Notes: generated from the sequence alone by a model not told the origin. 37,071 bases of DNA from Pseudomonas sp. CBZ-4 (GCF_000346755.1 NZ_ANNV01000134.1:1-37071), one strand, 5' to 3'; numbered from the stretch's first letter, positions 26,364 through 37,019 are shown. Translations and numbers: made by a program.

Positions 26364-26414
26364 TCGGCCATGATGTGCTGAGGCTCCTTTTTACTGGAGC
26401 AACATCATGGCCGA
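26364..26414 (+). promoter_or_regulatory. Hairpin enclosing the start site of the LRR/NEL gene
   Basis: TCGGCCATGATGT (26364-26376) pairs perfectly with ACATCATGGCCGA (26402-26414), which contains the start codon at 26407. An inner stem pairs GCTCC (26383-26387) with GGAGC (26396-26400), which contains the Shine-Dalgarno GGAG; the loop is TTTTTACT. In the mRNA both elements of initiation would be hidden. Confidence 0.75.
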
Positions 26415-29400
26415 TCTGTCTTCCGCCAGCCCGCCGGCGGCGACCCAAAGCATCCACCGCAACTACCTTGAACAGGCCAGCCCGGCCTGGCTGATCAATG
26501 CCACGCCGTCCCGCCGTGCCCAATTCAAAGGCACACCGGCAGCGCTGCCGGATTGGTTTGAGCGTGCCTCACCCAGCCAGCGCCAGGCGCTGTACCAGCA
26601 ATTCACTGCCAGCTTCACGGCCCAGACTGTGCTCGACAAGGCCATGGCGCCGCTGCAAGACATCGACGCCTTCGCCGAGCCGCTGCTGGTCAAGGCGTTG
26701 CAAGAGCAATTCGGCGTGCAACTGGATGTGCATAAGACATTGCTGCACCTGCGCAAGCCCATCGAGTTCGGAGTGCTTGGCACCACCATCGGCAGTTTTG
26801 AAGTGCTGCGCCTGCCGCTGTTGCAGGCCGCGTTGCACAACTTCGAAGCCAGGGAGTGCGAGGTGGGGGCGTTTCATGCGTCGTCGGGCTTTCTCCAGCA
26901 AACGACAGCCGGCGACACCGAGCCGCTCAGCACCGCGTTGACGGTGGTGCAGTTCACTGGGTTGTGCCGCTCGCTGGACATCGGCGCGCAGTACCAGCGC
27001 CACCTCGACGATTTCCTGTACCCCACGGATGGCGTGGCGGAACAGGCGCTGCGGCTCAAGTTCAGTACCGCGCGCAAGGCCGACCTGGCGGCGGCCGCGG
27101 AAACGGCGTTGTTGAAAAAAGACATTACGCCGGCGGATTACCAGATGATCACCTCGGTGATCGACGGTGAGCTCCATCCCAAAATGGGCGATAAGCAGGT
27201 GTGGTTCAACGACCTCGGCCTGATGAAAAAACGCATGACCGGCTGCGTGGCGTTCGTCATTTGCGAGAAGTACCGCTATGCCGATGACGTGATCCTCTAC
27301 ATCCCCCACGACCCGTACCATCCGTTGAAACGCTACAACCGGGCCGAGATGGTGGCGATGTTCACGCAGCGCTTTGCCGCACGCGATACCCCCGACCCGG
27401 GCGATGGCAGCCCCACGGCGTACCAGCGGTTTTTCAGCCAATTTGTCGCCTATGGCGACCTGCCTGCGTACTTCGACGCGCTGACCGAGGACGTCGAGGC
27501 GCTCACGGTGGGGGAAAAGCTGGCGGCCTATGCGTCGCTGCTCAACGAGTTGTCCAAGGGGATCAACCCGTTCGCGATGTTTACCTCTGTCCGAGAATGG
27601 CCACCCGCCCCTCCGACGGCCAGGCGACCCAATCCGCAGCCGTTTCTCAACCCCATCACCTTGTCGCGCAAAGGCCATGGCGTGTGGGCCGACAACATTG
27701 ACCTGTGGGGCTATCTGTTCGAGCAACATCGCGCCAAGACCCTCGCCGATGCCCGCCGCCATGCCGTGCCCACGGCCGATGTCGATGCCCGCGTGCGTTC
27801 GCAAAAGCTCGCCAAGCTGCTCAATATCGGCCTGTTGGCATTGAATGTGGTCTCGATGTTCGTACCGGTGTTGGGCGAAGTGATGCTGGCGGTGATGGCC
27901 GGGCAACTGCTCTACGAAACCTTCGCCGGGACCCTGGCATGGAGTGAGGGCGACCGTCGCGCGGCCAAGGCGCATCTGGTGGATGTGGCTGAAAACCTGG
28001 CGTTTATCGCGTTGATGGCGGTGGGTGGGAAAGTCGTGTCCAAGGTGATTGCGGCCAAGCCCGAGCCGTTGATCGAAGCGCTTGACCCGATTGTGCTGGA
28101 CGATGGCAAAGCGAGTTTGTGCAAGCCGGACCTCAGCGGCTATGAAAGCCCCGTCAAGGTGCCGAGCCACATGGGGCCTAACGCCTTGGGTGAGTACTCA
28201 TTCAACGGTAAAAGCTACATCCGCCAGTCGGGCAGGTTCTACGAGAAAACCTTCGACAGCACCCTTGAGCGCTGGCGCCTCCAGCACCCCACTGATCTCC
28301 AGGCCTACCAACCGCTGCTCAGCCACAATGGCGCGGGTGCCTGGCGCCGGGTGTCGGAGCGACCGCAGGCCTGGGACCGCATCACCCTGTTGCGACGCCT
28401 GGGGCCCATGGCGGACGGCCTCAGCGATGAGCAACTGCTCAACATCGCCGACATCAGCGGCACCGGTGATGACGCCCTGCGCAAAATGCATGTGGATAAC
28501 GCCTCACCGCCGCCCGAGTTGGCCGATGCCTTGCGCTTGTTCAGGGCCGACCAGGATGTGGCGCAGGTGATCGAACAGGTCAGCAGCGGCCAGGCCGTTG
28601 ACGGTCGTTACCTGTTCACCCTGCCGCTGGTCACGGCAATGCCGCGCTGGCCCGTCGGCCGGATACTGGAGGTATTTGACGGCCCGGGTCTCACGGGCCA
28701 TTCGCAACGTTATGGCGTTGAACGGCTGCTCCGTGGCGCCAGGCTAAAACCGGCGATTCGCATCAGCCGCGCCGATGTAGTGGGCAGCAAGCTGCCGGCA
28801 CAGATCCTCGCCGCGCTGGATGAAACCGAGGTCGTCGGCCTGCTTGGCGGCGAAGCGGCGCGGGTGCGTGACAACCGGCCCATGGCGTTTCGCAAGCAAC
28901 TCGCCGACTACGCGCGTAGCCGTCAGCCGGCGCTGTTCGACAGCCTGTACAGGGGCACCGAAGCGCCCGACCCCAGCGTCGCCAAGCTGCAACGCCTGTA
29001 CCCCGGCCTGAGCGAGCCTGCCGCGCACAGCGTGTTGGCCGAAAGCGACGTGGCGCAACTGCACCACCTGCACAGCACCGGACGTGTGCCGTTGGCCATG
29101 CAGGAACAGATTCGCTGGCATCAGCGCCAGGGCCGCCTGGGGCATGCCTATGCCGGCCTGCACATGGAAAACCTGACCGCCGCCAGCAGCAAGCGCCTGG
29201 CACTGCATACCTTGAGCACACTGCCAGGCTGGTCGGACCAGGTACGCCTGGAAGTGCGCGACGGCAATGTCAAAGGCGCCTTGCTGGACGGCATCGGCCG
29301 CCTGGACGCGCCCCAGCGCAAGTTCCTGGTCAAGCGAGGCCCGATCTATCAGGCGTTCGACGAGCGTGGCGAGGCCCTCAACAGCCTGCCGCGCCATGGC

Positions 29401-32400
29401 GATAACTTTTACGCATCACTGATGCATGCCTTGCCTGATGATGCGCGCCAGGCCCTGGGCATGCCCCATGTCGGGCAGAGCCAGGCCCTGCGCCGCGCGA
29501 TCATTGACCACGCGGTGGCGCATCCGGTGGCGTCGGCGCAGATCGTCGAGGGCGCCGTCGCCAGGCAATCCTGGTTCAAGCCGCCGCAGCGTATTGCGCC
29601 GAACAAGCTGGGGTATCCAGCCAGTGGCCGTGGGGAGGGCGCAGTGTCTTCGCTGGCCCTGCGGGCCCAGGCGCTCTACCCGGACATGACCGCAGAGCAG
29701 GCCGAGGCGTTTGTGCTGGGCAGGGTCCGCGAAGGCAGCAGCCACACGCAGATTTTTACCCTGCTGGAGAATCGCCGTAACGAGTGGAATCTACTGAACA
29801 CCACGCTGGACACCTGGGCGGCCACGGTTTCGGATGATCTGTTTTTGCGCAGCCATCCGGCGATGGACCCGCGCTTGCGCATGGCCAGTGCGCTCAAGCG
29901 CTGTTGGCAACGCGGCCCCTTGCCGGAGTTGCCCGGGCATGCCGATCTGGTCCTTAACGGCGACGAGGCGCTGCCACCGCTAAGCGCAGATTTTTCCCAT
30001 GTGCGGACGTTGACGATGCGCGGGCGTCGGCTGCTTGAGAACAGCGAACAGCTGCTTGATCATTTTCCCCACCTGCAGGCATTGAGCCTGGTGGGGACCA
30101 ACACGGCGATGGGCAATGTGCTGGGCGCCATGGAGCGCTTGCCCGCGCTGACCCGCCTGCACATCGAGGGCGTGGAAAGCCTGGGCGCGCAAGAGCAAAC
30201 CCGGCTGGAAGGGCTGACCCGCCTGCAACAGTTGACCCTGAACTCAACCCATCGCTTGTTGCGGCCGCTGGATGTCAGCCGAATGAGCCAGCTGCATACC
30301 CTGAAACTGTCAGGCAGCGTGCAACACGTATTTCCGTTGGGGGTGTTCGATCTTCCAGAGCTGCACACCCTGGACTTCAAGGGCTCGGACATCGATGAAC
30401 TTCCCCCCCAACTGTTTGAGCCGGGGCATGAGCGGCTGTGGCCGGGCCTGTCCTTGAAGTGGTCGCGGTTCATGCGCGAGCGGTTCAAGGCGGCCTATGC
30501 CTATATCGAAAGCCACCCGGAGCACCTGATGGACCAGGATGAAATGGTCAGGGATTATTGCGTCGGCCAATTCTATGGGCACCTTGGTCGGCCCGCCCTC
30601 AGCAACCCGGCCAATGATGCGGCACTGCGGTCCGAGTTTTTTGCACGTTGGCCCACCACTCAGGAGCGGTTCGTCGCGATAGAAGCGCTGAGTACCGAGT
30701 ACGCCGGCCTGACCGAAGGCCTTGAAGGCTGGGTGCTTCAGAGTGCGGACCCGGTCGAGCGCAGCCACCGTGCGACGATTGACTACGCCTTGCGCAGCCA
30801 GTGGTACCAGGGCTTGCATGTCCGCTACGACGTCAGCCAGGCGCCGGCACTGAGCTTGCCCGGCATGGTGGTCAGCGAACTGCCTCGACTCGCCGCCGAT
30901 AGCTTTACCCATGTGACCGACTTGCGTGTGTCGAACGCCCAAGTACCCAGCGCCGCATTGAGCGCCTTCATGCGTGGCTTTACCGCCCTGCATTCGCTGG
31001 ATGCAAGCGGCTGTGGCTTGACCGAGTTGACAATGGCGCCGGGGGACTGGCCGTTCCTCAGGCATCTGGACCTGAGCAACAACCCTTTGGCCACCCTGGA
31101 CGTCAGCGGTTTGCGTCAACTCCAGGCCTTGAACCTGCACGGCAGCGCATTGGCTGCGTGGCCGACGGGGGCGCAGCTATTGCCTGCGCTTGAGTGGCTG
31201 GACTTGCGCAGTACGCAGCTTGCCGATCTGCCGGACAGCGTCCTGGCCCACGACCGCATCTTGCTCAACAGCAACCTGTCTGGCGCACCCTTGACCGCCG
31301 AGGCACAATCGCGGCTGGCGACAGCGCGCCAGCGCATCGAGCAACGGTGGGGGCTTTCCGACGGCACGTTGAGCCTGTTCGAACAGCGCCCCGTCGATGA
31401 TGTATTTCCGCCCGAGGAAAGTGCCAGCAGCCTGACTCAGCAGTTGTTGCCGATAATGGCGACAGATACCGGCCACGACACGCTCTCGCTGGAGCAGCAG
31501 CTGCAACGCCTGCACCCGGCACTGGGGGCTGAAAGGGCTGGGCAATGGCTTGAACGCCTGCGCGGCGAAGGGCTGAGTGACCTGCAAGTGCGGGAACGCA
31601 TCGGGACCTGGGAACAGGCCCATGGGGCGCTGACACGGCGCTTGAATGACTGGATATTCACCCGTCGCTTCAGCCTGGGCCACGACATGCTGGTGACCTC
31701 CAACACCCGTCAGTTGGCCGCTGAGGATATCCTGGCCCGGTGGCTCGACGGTGTGTCGGGGGTGCTGGCGAACCGTGAGCTGAGTTTCCACGGCATGATC
31801 CTCGGCGACTTGCCGGACCTGGCGCTCACGCTGGACCATATCGACAGCTTGAACCTGAACGGCGTGCAACTCTCGGGGCAGGGTTCCAATGCTTTCCTCA
31901 GGGCGTTTCCCCGGCTCAATACCCTGGTGTTGAGCAGCAACCCGCTGCACACTTTTCCGGATGCCGTGGTCGCCATGGCCGAACTGCGCCGCCTGGAGTT
32001 GTCGGCCGTGGGGGTCAACGATCCGGAACTGCTGTACGCCACATTGGTGCACCTTGAGCAATTGCAGTGGCTGGACTTGAGCTATTGCGACCTGGACAAC
32101 TTCCGCGTTGATCAATTCAACCATTTGCACACCCTGAACCTGAGCAACAACGAGTTGGCCGAGTGGCCGCAAGGTACCTTGCAGGCGAGTGCACTACGGG
32201 CGCTGGAACTGAGCAGCAATCAGCTTGAATCGATTCCCCCGGGTGCACTGGAAGGCGCGCACGACCGCCTGATGGCGGGCGTCAACCTGACCGACAACTT
32301 CGGCTTGCCCCTGGAAGATCTCCAGCGCTTGCAGGCGTATGCCGAGCGCACCGGCAGTGACCGTGCGCTGGGCTTGAGCGCGGCGGATATCCAGCAGTTG

Positions 32401-33405
32401 ATCAATGACCTGGAGCACCCTGGGACCAGTGACAGTGGCAACGACAGTGAAAGCAGTGGCTGGGGCGCCGCGCCCCAACCTTTTGTGCCCGACGAGGCGC
32501 TGGGTGCGCCGCAGGTCACGGCAGGGGATCTGCAACCGTGGATCGAACACTTGCCAAACGGCGAGCGCGCGCACAACACGCAACTGTGGAACAGCCTGGC
32601 GGAAGAACCCGACAACGCGGCGTTTTTCAATCTGTTGTCGTTGGCGCGCCAGACCCGGGACTACCAATCCTTCCGCGCCTCGTTGACGCACCGGATCTGG
32701 GGTGTGATGGAAGCGGCGGCGAGCAATGCCGAGCTGCGCGAAGAGCTGTTCGAGATCGCCAGGACCCAGAACACCTGCGCCGATGGGCGGGCGCTCGGTT
32801 TCAGCCAGATGGAAACCCGCGTCTATGTGTTCAATGCCTTGAACGGCGTGAGCCCAACCGACCTCACCCTCAAGGGCAAGGCGTTACTCGACTTGTCACG
32901 CAGCCTGTTCCGTCTGGAGCAGGTCGAACTGTTGGCCGGTGCAAAGCCCGGAGACCCGGCGGAAGTGCGCCTTAAATACCTCATTGGGCTTGAGGGTGAA
33001 TTGCAGTTGCCGGGCGTGCCTAAAAGCATGATTTATGACAAGCCGATCAGCGGCGAGCCCATGAAGAAGCTTGCCCGAGAGATCAAGGACAAGGAAAAGC
33101 TGCCCGCTTTTCACCAAAACCTGATCCTGCGTGATTTCTGGGTGGGGTACCTGCAAGAGCGCTATCCCGATGCCTTCGCGGCCTTGGCAGAGCGCAATGA
33201 AGAACGCCGCACGACGTTTGGGCTGGAGCATCCAGACCATCACGCCGAGGACTATGCCGCCGCGGCGCAGGAACTGGCCGCACAGAGTCAGGCGGACGAA
33301 ACCAACACCAGGATCGCCCTCTCGCAACAAGCAGAGGCGGCATTGACCGCAACCGCCCGCGACCCGAACCAGCCGGGCACTTCCGCCGAGCTGATGGGAG
33401 GCTAA
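26407..33405 (+). CDS. Giant LRR protein with NEL-type E3 ubiquitin ligase domain
   Basis: A 2,332-residue protein. Residues 1-560 form a large N-terminal region resembling the DUF6543/dermonecrotic-toxin type region of Pseudomonas LRR proteins, with hydrophobic stretches at about 472-508 and 529-551 that may insert into membranes. Three blocks of leucine-rich repeats follow (about 1178-1355, 1482-1618, 1805-1962), e.g. LRHLDLSNNPLATLDVSGL. A related helical segment (L-x-x-L-Y/H-P) recurs near 860, 1089 and 1696. After a Ser/Asp-rich linker (about 2000-2030), residues 2040-2290 match the NEL domain of IpaH/SspH ligases. ELREELFEIARTQNTCADG contains the catalytic Cys2124 and Asp2126 (C-x-D). 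NEL proteins ubiquitinate host proteins and are normally injected effectors. No secretion genes or signal peptide are seen here. GGAG lies 7 nt before the ATG. Confidence 0.9.
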   Translation: MADLSSASPPAATQSIHRNYLEQASPAWLINATPSRRAQFKGTPAALPDWFERASPSQRQALYQQFTASFTAQTVLDKAMAPLQDIDAFAEPLLVKALQEQFGVQLDVHKTLLHLRKPIEFGVLGTTIGSFEVLRLPLLQAALHNFEARECEVGAFHASSGFLQQTTAGDTEPLSTALTVVQFTGLCRSLDIGAQYQRHLDDFLYPTDGVAEQALRLKFSTARKADLAAAAETALLKKDITPADYQMITSVIDGELHPKMGDKQVWFNDLGLMKKRMTGCVAFVICEKYRYADDVILYIPHDPYHPLKRYNRAEMVAMFTQRFAARDTPDPGDGSPTAYQRFFSQFVAYGDLPAYFDALTEDVEALTVGEKLAAYASLLNELSKGINPFAMFTSVREWPPAPPTARRPNPQPFLNPITLSRKGHGVWADNIDLWGYLFEQHRAKTLADARRHAVPTADVDARVRSQKLAKLLNIGLLALNVVSMFVPVLGEVMLAVMAGQLLYETFAGTLAWSEGDRRAAKAHLVDVAENLAFIALMAVGGKVVSKVIAAKPEPLIEALDPIVLDDGKASLCKPDLSGYESPVKVPSHMGPNALGEYSFNGKSYIRQSGRFYEKTFDSTLERWRLQHPTDLQAYQPLLSHNGAGAWRRVSERPQAWDRITLLRRLGPMADGLSDEQLLNIADISGTGDDALRKMHVDNASPPPELADALRLFRADQDVAQVIEQVSSGQAVDGRYLFTLPLVTAMPRWPVGRILEVFDGPGLTGHSQRYGVERLLRGARLKPAIRISRADVVGSKLPAQILAALDETEVVGLLGGEAARVRDNRPMAFRKQLADYARSRQPALFDSLYRGTEAPDPSVAKLQRLYPGLSEPAAHSVLAESDVAQLHHLHSTGRVPLAMQEQIRWHQRQGRLGHAYAGLHMENLTAASSKRLALHTLSTLPGWSDQVRLEVRDGNVKGALLDGIGRLDAPQRKFLVKRGPIYQAFDERGEALNSLPRHGDNFYASLMHALPDDARQALGMPHVGQSQALRRAIIDHAVAHPVASAQIVEGAVARQSWFKPPQRIAPNKLGYPASGRGEGAVSSLALRAQALYPDMTAEQAEAFVLGRVREGSSHTQIFTLLENRRNEWNLLNTTLDTWAATVSDDLFLRSHPAMDPRLRMASALKRCWQRGPLPELPGHADLVLNGDEALPPLSADFSHVRTLTMRGRRLLENSEQLLDHFPHLQALSLVGTNTAMGNVLGAMERLPALTRLHIEGVESLGAQEQTRLEGLTRLQQLTLNSTHRLLRPLDVSRMSQLHTLKLSGSVQHVFPLGVFDLPELHTLDFKGSDIDELPPQLFEPGHERLWPGLSLKWSRFMRERFKAAYAYIESHPEHLMDQDEMVRDYCVGQFYGHLGRPALSNPANDAALRSEFFARWPTTQERFVAIEALSTEYAGLTEGLEGWVLQSADPVERSHRATIDYALRSQWYQGLHVRYDVSQAPALSLPGMVVSELPRLAADSFTHVTDLRVSNAQVPSAALSAFMRGFTALHSLDASGCGLTELTMAPGDWPFLRHLDLSNNPLATLDVSGLRQLQALNLHGSALAAWPTGAQLLPALEWLDLRSTQLADLPDSVLAHDRILLNSNLSGAPLTAEAQSRLATARQRIEQRWGLSDGTLSLFEQRPVDDVFPPEESASSLTQQLLPIMATDTGHDTLSLEQQLQRLHPALGAERAGQWLERLRGEGLSDLQVRERIGTWEQAHGALTRRLNDWIFTRRFSLGHDMLVTSNTRQLAAEDILARWLDGVSGVLANRELSFHGMILGDLPDLALTLDHIDSLNLNGVQLSGQGSNAFLRAFPRLNTLVLSSNPLHTFPDAVVAMAELRRLELSAVGVNDPELLYATLVHLEQLQWLDLSYCDLDNFRVDQFNHLHTLNLSNNELAEWPQGTLQASALRALELSSNQLESIPPGALEGAHDRLMAGVNLTDNFGLPLEDLQRLQAYAERTGSDRALGLSAADIQQLINDLEHPGTSDSGNDSESSGWGAAPQPFVPDEALGAPQVTAGDLQPWIEHLPNGERAHNTQLWNSLAEEPDNAAFFNLLSLARQTRDYQSFRASLTHRIWGVMEAAASNAELREELFEIARTQNTCADGRALGFSQMETRVYVFNALNGVSPTDLTLKGKALLDLSRSLFRLEQVELLAGAKPGDPAEVRLKYLIGLEGELQLPGVPKSMIYDKPISGEPMKKLAREIKDKEKLPAFHQNLILRDFWVGYLQERYPDAFAALAERNEERRTTFGLEHPDHHAEDYAAAAQELAAQSQADETNTRIALSQQAEAALTATARDPNQPGTSAELMGG

Positions 33406-33476
33406 CCCCCTGGCGCAGTTGCCCGAAACGCATGCGCCGATCAACTGTCCGGCGCCGATGACCTGGCCGCACTGGC

Positions 33477-35177
<1,701 letters not shown>

Positions 35178-35214
35178 GTGTGTGCCCTGAAATAGTTGTG
35201 TTGAATGTGAGATA

Positions 35215-35300
35215 GCTATCGCAGGCAAGCCAGCTCCCACAGTGGACCGAGTTGTCACGTTGGAATGCGATCACCTGTGGGAGCTGGCTTGCCTGCGATA
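35215..35300. repeat. REPIN inside the urease operon (ureB-ureC gap)
   Basis: Minus REP (35215-35240) and plus REP (35277-35300), 36-bp spacer. It occupies most of the 128-bp gap between ureB and ureC. Confidence 0.9.
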
Positions 35301-35305
35301 AGGCC

Positions 35306-35611
35306 CTAAAGATCGCCCATGACCCGCCCGGCAAACCCAAACACCCGCCGCCCCCCGCTCAAGTCCACCAACTCCACCTCCCGACTCTGCCCCGGCTCGA
35401 ACCGCACCGCCGTCCCCGCCGGAATGTTCAAGCGCATGCCGCGACTCGCCGCACGGTCAAACGTCAGCGCGTCATTGGTCTCGAAAAAATGGTAGTGCGA
35501 ACCCACCTGGATCGGCCGGTCGCCGCTGTTTGCCACGCTCAGGCTGATCGTGCGGCGGCCGACGTTGAGTTCGATGTCGCCAGGCTGGATCTGATATTCG
35601 CCAGGAATCAT
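35306..35611 (-). CDS. ureB: Urease beta subunit
   Basis: A 101-residue structural subunit. It starts MIPGEYQIQPGDIELN, and the family motifs GDRPIQVGSHYHFFETN, RGMRLNIPAGTAVRFEPG and GRRVFGFAGRVMG are all present. It assembles with UreA and UreC into the (abc)3 trimer. Its start overlaps the end of the GNAT gene by 4 bp (ATGA). Confidence 0.96.
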   Translation of the reverse strand: MIPGEYQIQPGDIELNVGRRTISLSVANSGDRPIQVGSHYHFFETNDALTFDRAASRGMRLNIPAGTAVRFEPGQSREVELVDLSGGRRVFGFAGRVMGDL

Positions 35612-36141
35612 GCAGGTTGCCCCAGGGTCTTGAAGTAGATGGCGGTCGGGCTGTAGCGCCCGTCCGGGCTTTGGCAGTAGTCGGGCAACTCACCGATCCT
35701 GGTGTAGCGCAGCGACTGGTAGAAGGCTTCGGCCGGGGAGCCGGCTTCGGTGTCCAGATACAACAGGCCGCGCTTCTGTTGGCGGGCGGCGAGTTCCAGG
35801 GTGTTCATCAGCTGTTGGCCGAGGCCGTGGCGCCGCGCGCTGCTGTGCACCAGCAGCTTTTGCACCTCGGCGCGGTTGCGGCCGTTGGCTTTCTGGCACA
35901 GCGCCAATTGCACGCTGGCGATCACTTGTTCATCGCGCACCACCACCCACAGCAGCAGGCTGGCGTCTTCGATGCTGGCCTGCACGTCGCTCAAATAGGC
36001 GCGGGCCTGGGCCTCGTCGAAGTCGCCCATGAAACCCACGGAAGCGCCATGCCTGACCGCGTCCAGCAACAGCTCGATCAAGCCCAGGCGGTAGTGGGCG
36101 AAACTTTCAGCATTGACTCGACGCAGTTGCGCGGCGTTCAT
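35608..36141 (-). CDS. GNAT N-acetyltransferase in the urease operon
   Basis: A 177-residue GNAT-fold acetyltransferase. The acetyl-CoA-binding motif A is in VQKLLVHSSARRHGLGQQLMNTLE, and motif B is in YLDTEAGSPAEAFYQSLRY. I chose the ATG at 36141, which has AAGGAG 8 nt upstream. The GTG at 36150 would sit directly on that site. The substrate is unknown. It starts 5 nt after the upstream GNAT gene ends and overlaps ureB, so it is firmly part of the operon. Confidence 0.88.
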   Translation of the reverse strand: MNAAQLRRVNAESFAHYRLGLIELLLDAVRHGASVGFMGDFDEAQARAYLSDVQASIEDASLLLWVVVRDEQVIASVQLALCQKANGRNRAEVQKLLVHSSARRHGLGQQLMNTLELAARQQKRGLLYLDTEAGSPAEAFYQSLRYTRIGELPDYCQSPDGRYSPTAIYFKTLGQPA

Positions 36142-36146
36142 CGGCG

Positions 36147-36659
36147 TCACTCCTTCGGCGGCTCGGCGCCCGGGTTCAAGGCCAGTTGCATAAAGGTCAG
36201 GTCCAGCCAGCGGCCGAACTTGATGCCCACCTGTGGCATCTGCCCGGTGGTGATGAAACCCAGGCGCTCATGCAGGCGGATCGAGGCGTGGTTGCCGCTT
36301 TCGATGGCAGCGACCATCACGTGTTTGCCGCCGCTGCGCGCGCGTTCGATCAGCGCTTGCATCAGCAACGGGCCAAGGCCCTTGCCGCGCTGGTCGTTGC
36401 GCACGTACACCGAGTGCTCGACGCTGTAGCGGAAACCCTCGAAGGGCCGCCAGTCGCCGAACGAGGCGTAGCCGGTGATTTCGCCGTTTTCCACCGACAC
36501 CAGGATCGGATACTGCTGCGCCTGGCGCGCGTTGAACCAGGTTTGGCGGTTGGCCAGGTCCACCGGTTGTTCGTTCCAGATCGCCGTCGTATTCAGCACC
36601 GCATCGTTGTAGATAGCGCGGATCGCCGGCAGGTCGCTTTCAAGTGCATCACGAATCAT
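36147..36659 (-). CDS. GNAT acetyltransferase, PA4866/Pat-like
   Basis: A 170-residue GNAT enzyme similar, as I recall it, to P. aeruginosa PA4866 and phosphinothricin acetyltransferases. The N-terminus IRDALESDLPAIRAIYNDAVLNTTAIW, the acceptor-site GDWRPFEGFRYSVEHSVYV, the acetyl-CoA loop RGKGLGPLLMQALI and the NHASIRLHERLGF motif support this. PA4866-type proteins acetylate methionine sulfoximine and related glutamate analogues that block glutamine synthetase. It lies 9 bp after ureA, which matches the PA4866 position in P. aeruginosa. It could protect glutamine synthetase activity in a nitrogen-assimilating operon. Confidence 0.88.
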   Translation of the reverse strand: MIRDALESDLPAIRAIYNDAVLNTTAIWNEQPVDLANRQTWFNARQAQQYPILVSVENGEITGYASFGDWRPFEGFRYSVEHSVYVRNDQRGKGLGPLLMQALIERARSGGKHVMVAAIESGNHASIRLHERLGFITTGQMPQVGIKFGRWLDLTFMQLALNPGAEPPKE

Positions 36660-36668
36660 GGCGGCTTC

Positions 36669-36971
36669 TCAGGCAATCGGCTGGTGGGCGGTGACGAGCT
36701 TGGTGCCGTCGGGGAAGGTGGCTTCCACCTGGATGTCCGGGATCATTTCCGGGATGCCTTCCATCACCTGTTCGCGGCTGAGCAGGGTGGTGCCGAAGTG
36801 CATCAGGTCGGCGACGGTGCGGCCATCGCGGGCGCCTTCCATCAGCGCGGCGGAGATGTAGGCGATGGTTTCCGGGTAGTTGAGCTTCACCCCGCGCGCG
36901 AGGCGGCGCTCGGCCACCAAGCCTGCGGTGAAGATCAGCAGTTTGTCTTTTTCCCGAGGGGTCAGGTCCAT
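36669..36971 (-). CDS. ureA: Urease gamma subunit
   Basis: A 100-residue structural subunit of the usual length. It starts MDLTPREKDKLLIFTAGLVAERR, followed by KLNYPETIAYISAALMEGARDG and the conserved HFGTTLLSREQVMEG, with a C-terminal TFPDGTKLVTAHQPI. Its neighbour downstream is the PA4866-like acetyltransferase, 9 bp away. The usual upstream gene ureD would lie past the right edge; a REP begins 49 bp before the start codon. Confidence 0.96.
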   Translation of the reverse strand: MDLTPREKDKLLIFTAGLVAERRLARGVKLNYPETIAYISAALMEGARDGRTVADLMHFGTTLLSREQVMEGIPEMIPDIQVEATFPDGTKLVTAHQPIA

Positions 36972-37019
36972 GGTTCAAGGTCCTTCAAACAACATTCATA
37001 AAAACACTGGAGATCCAAT

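Noticed and set aside
26569..28170. 533-residue open frame antisense to the LRR/NEL gene
   Set aside because: Its composition (rich in His, Gln, Arg and Gly) is typical of shadow frames in this genome, and it lies fully inside a well-supported gene.
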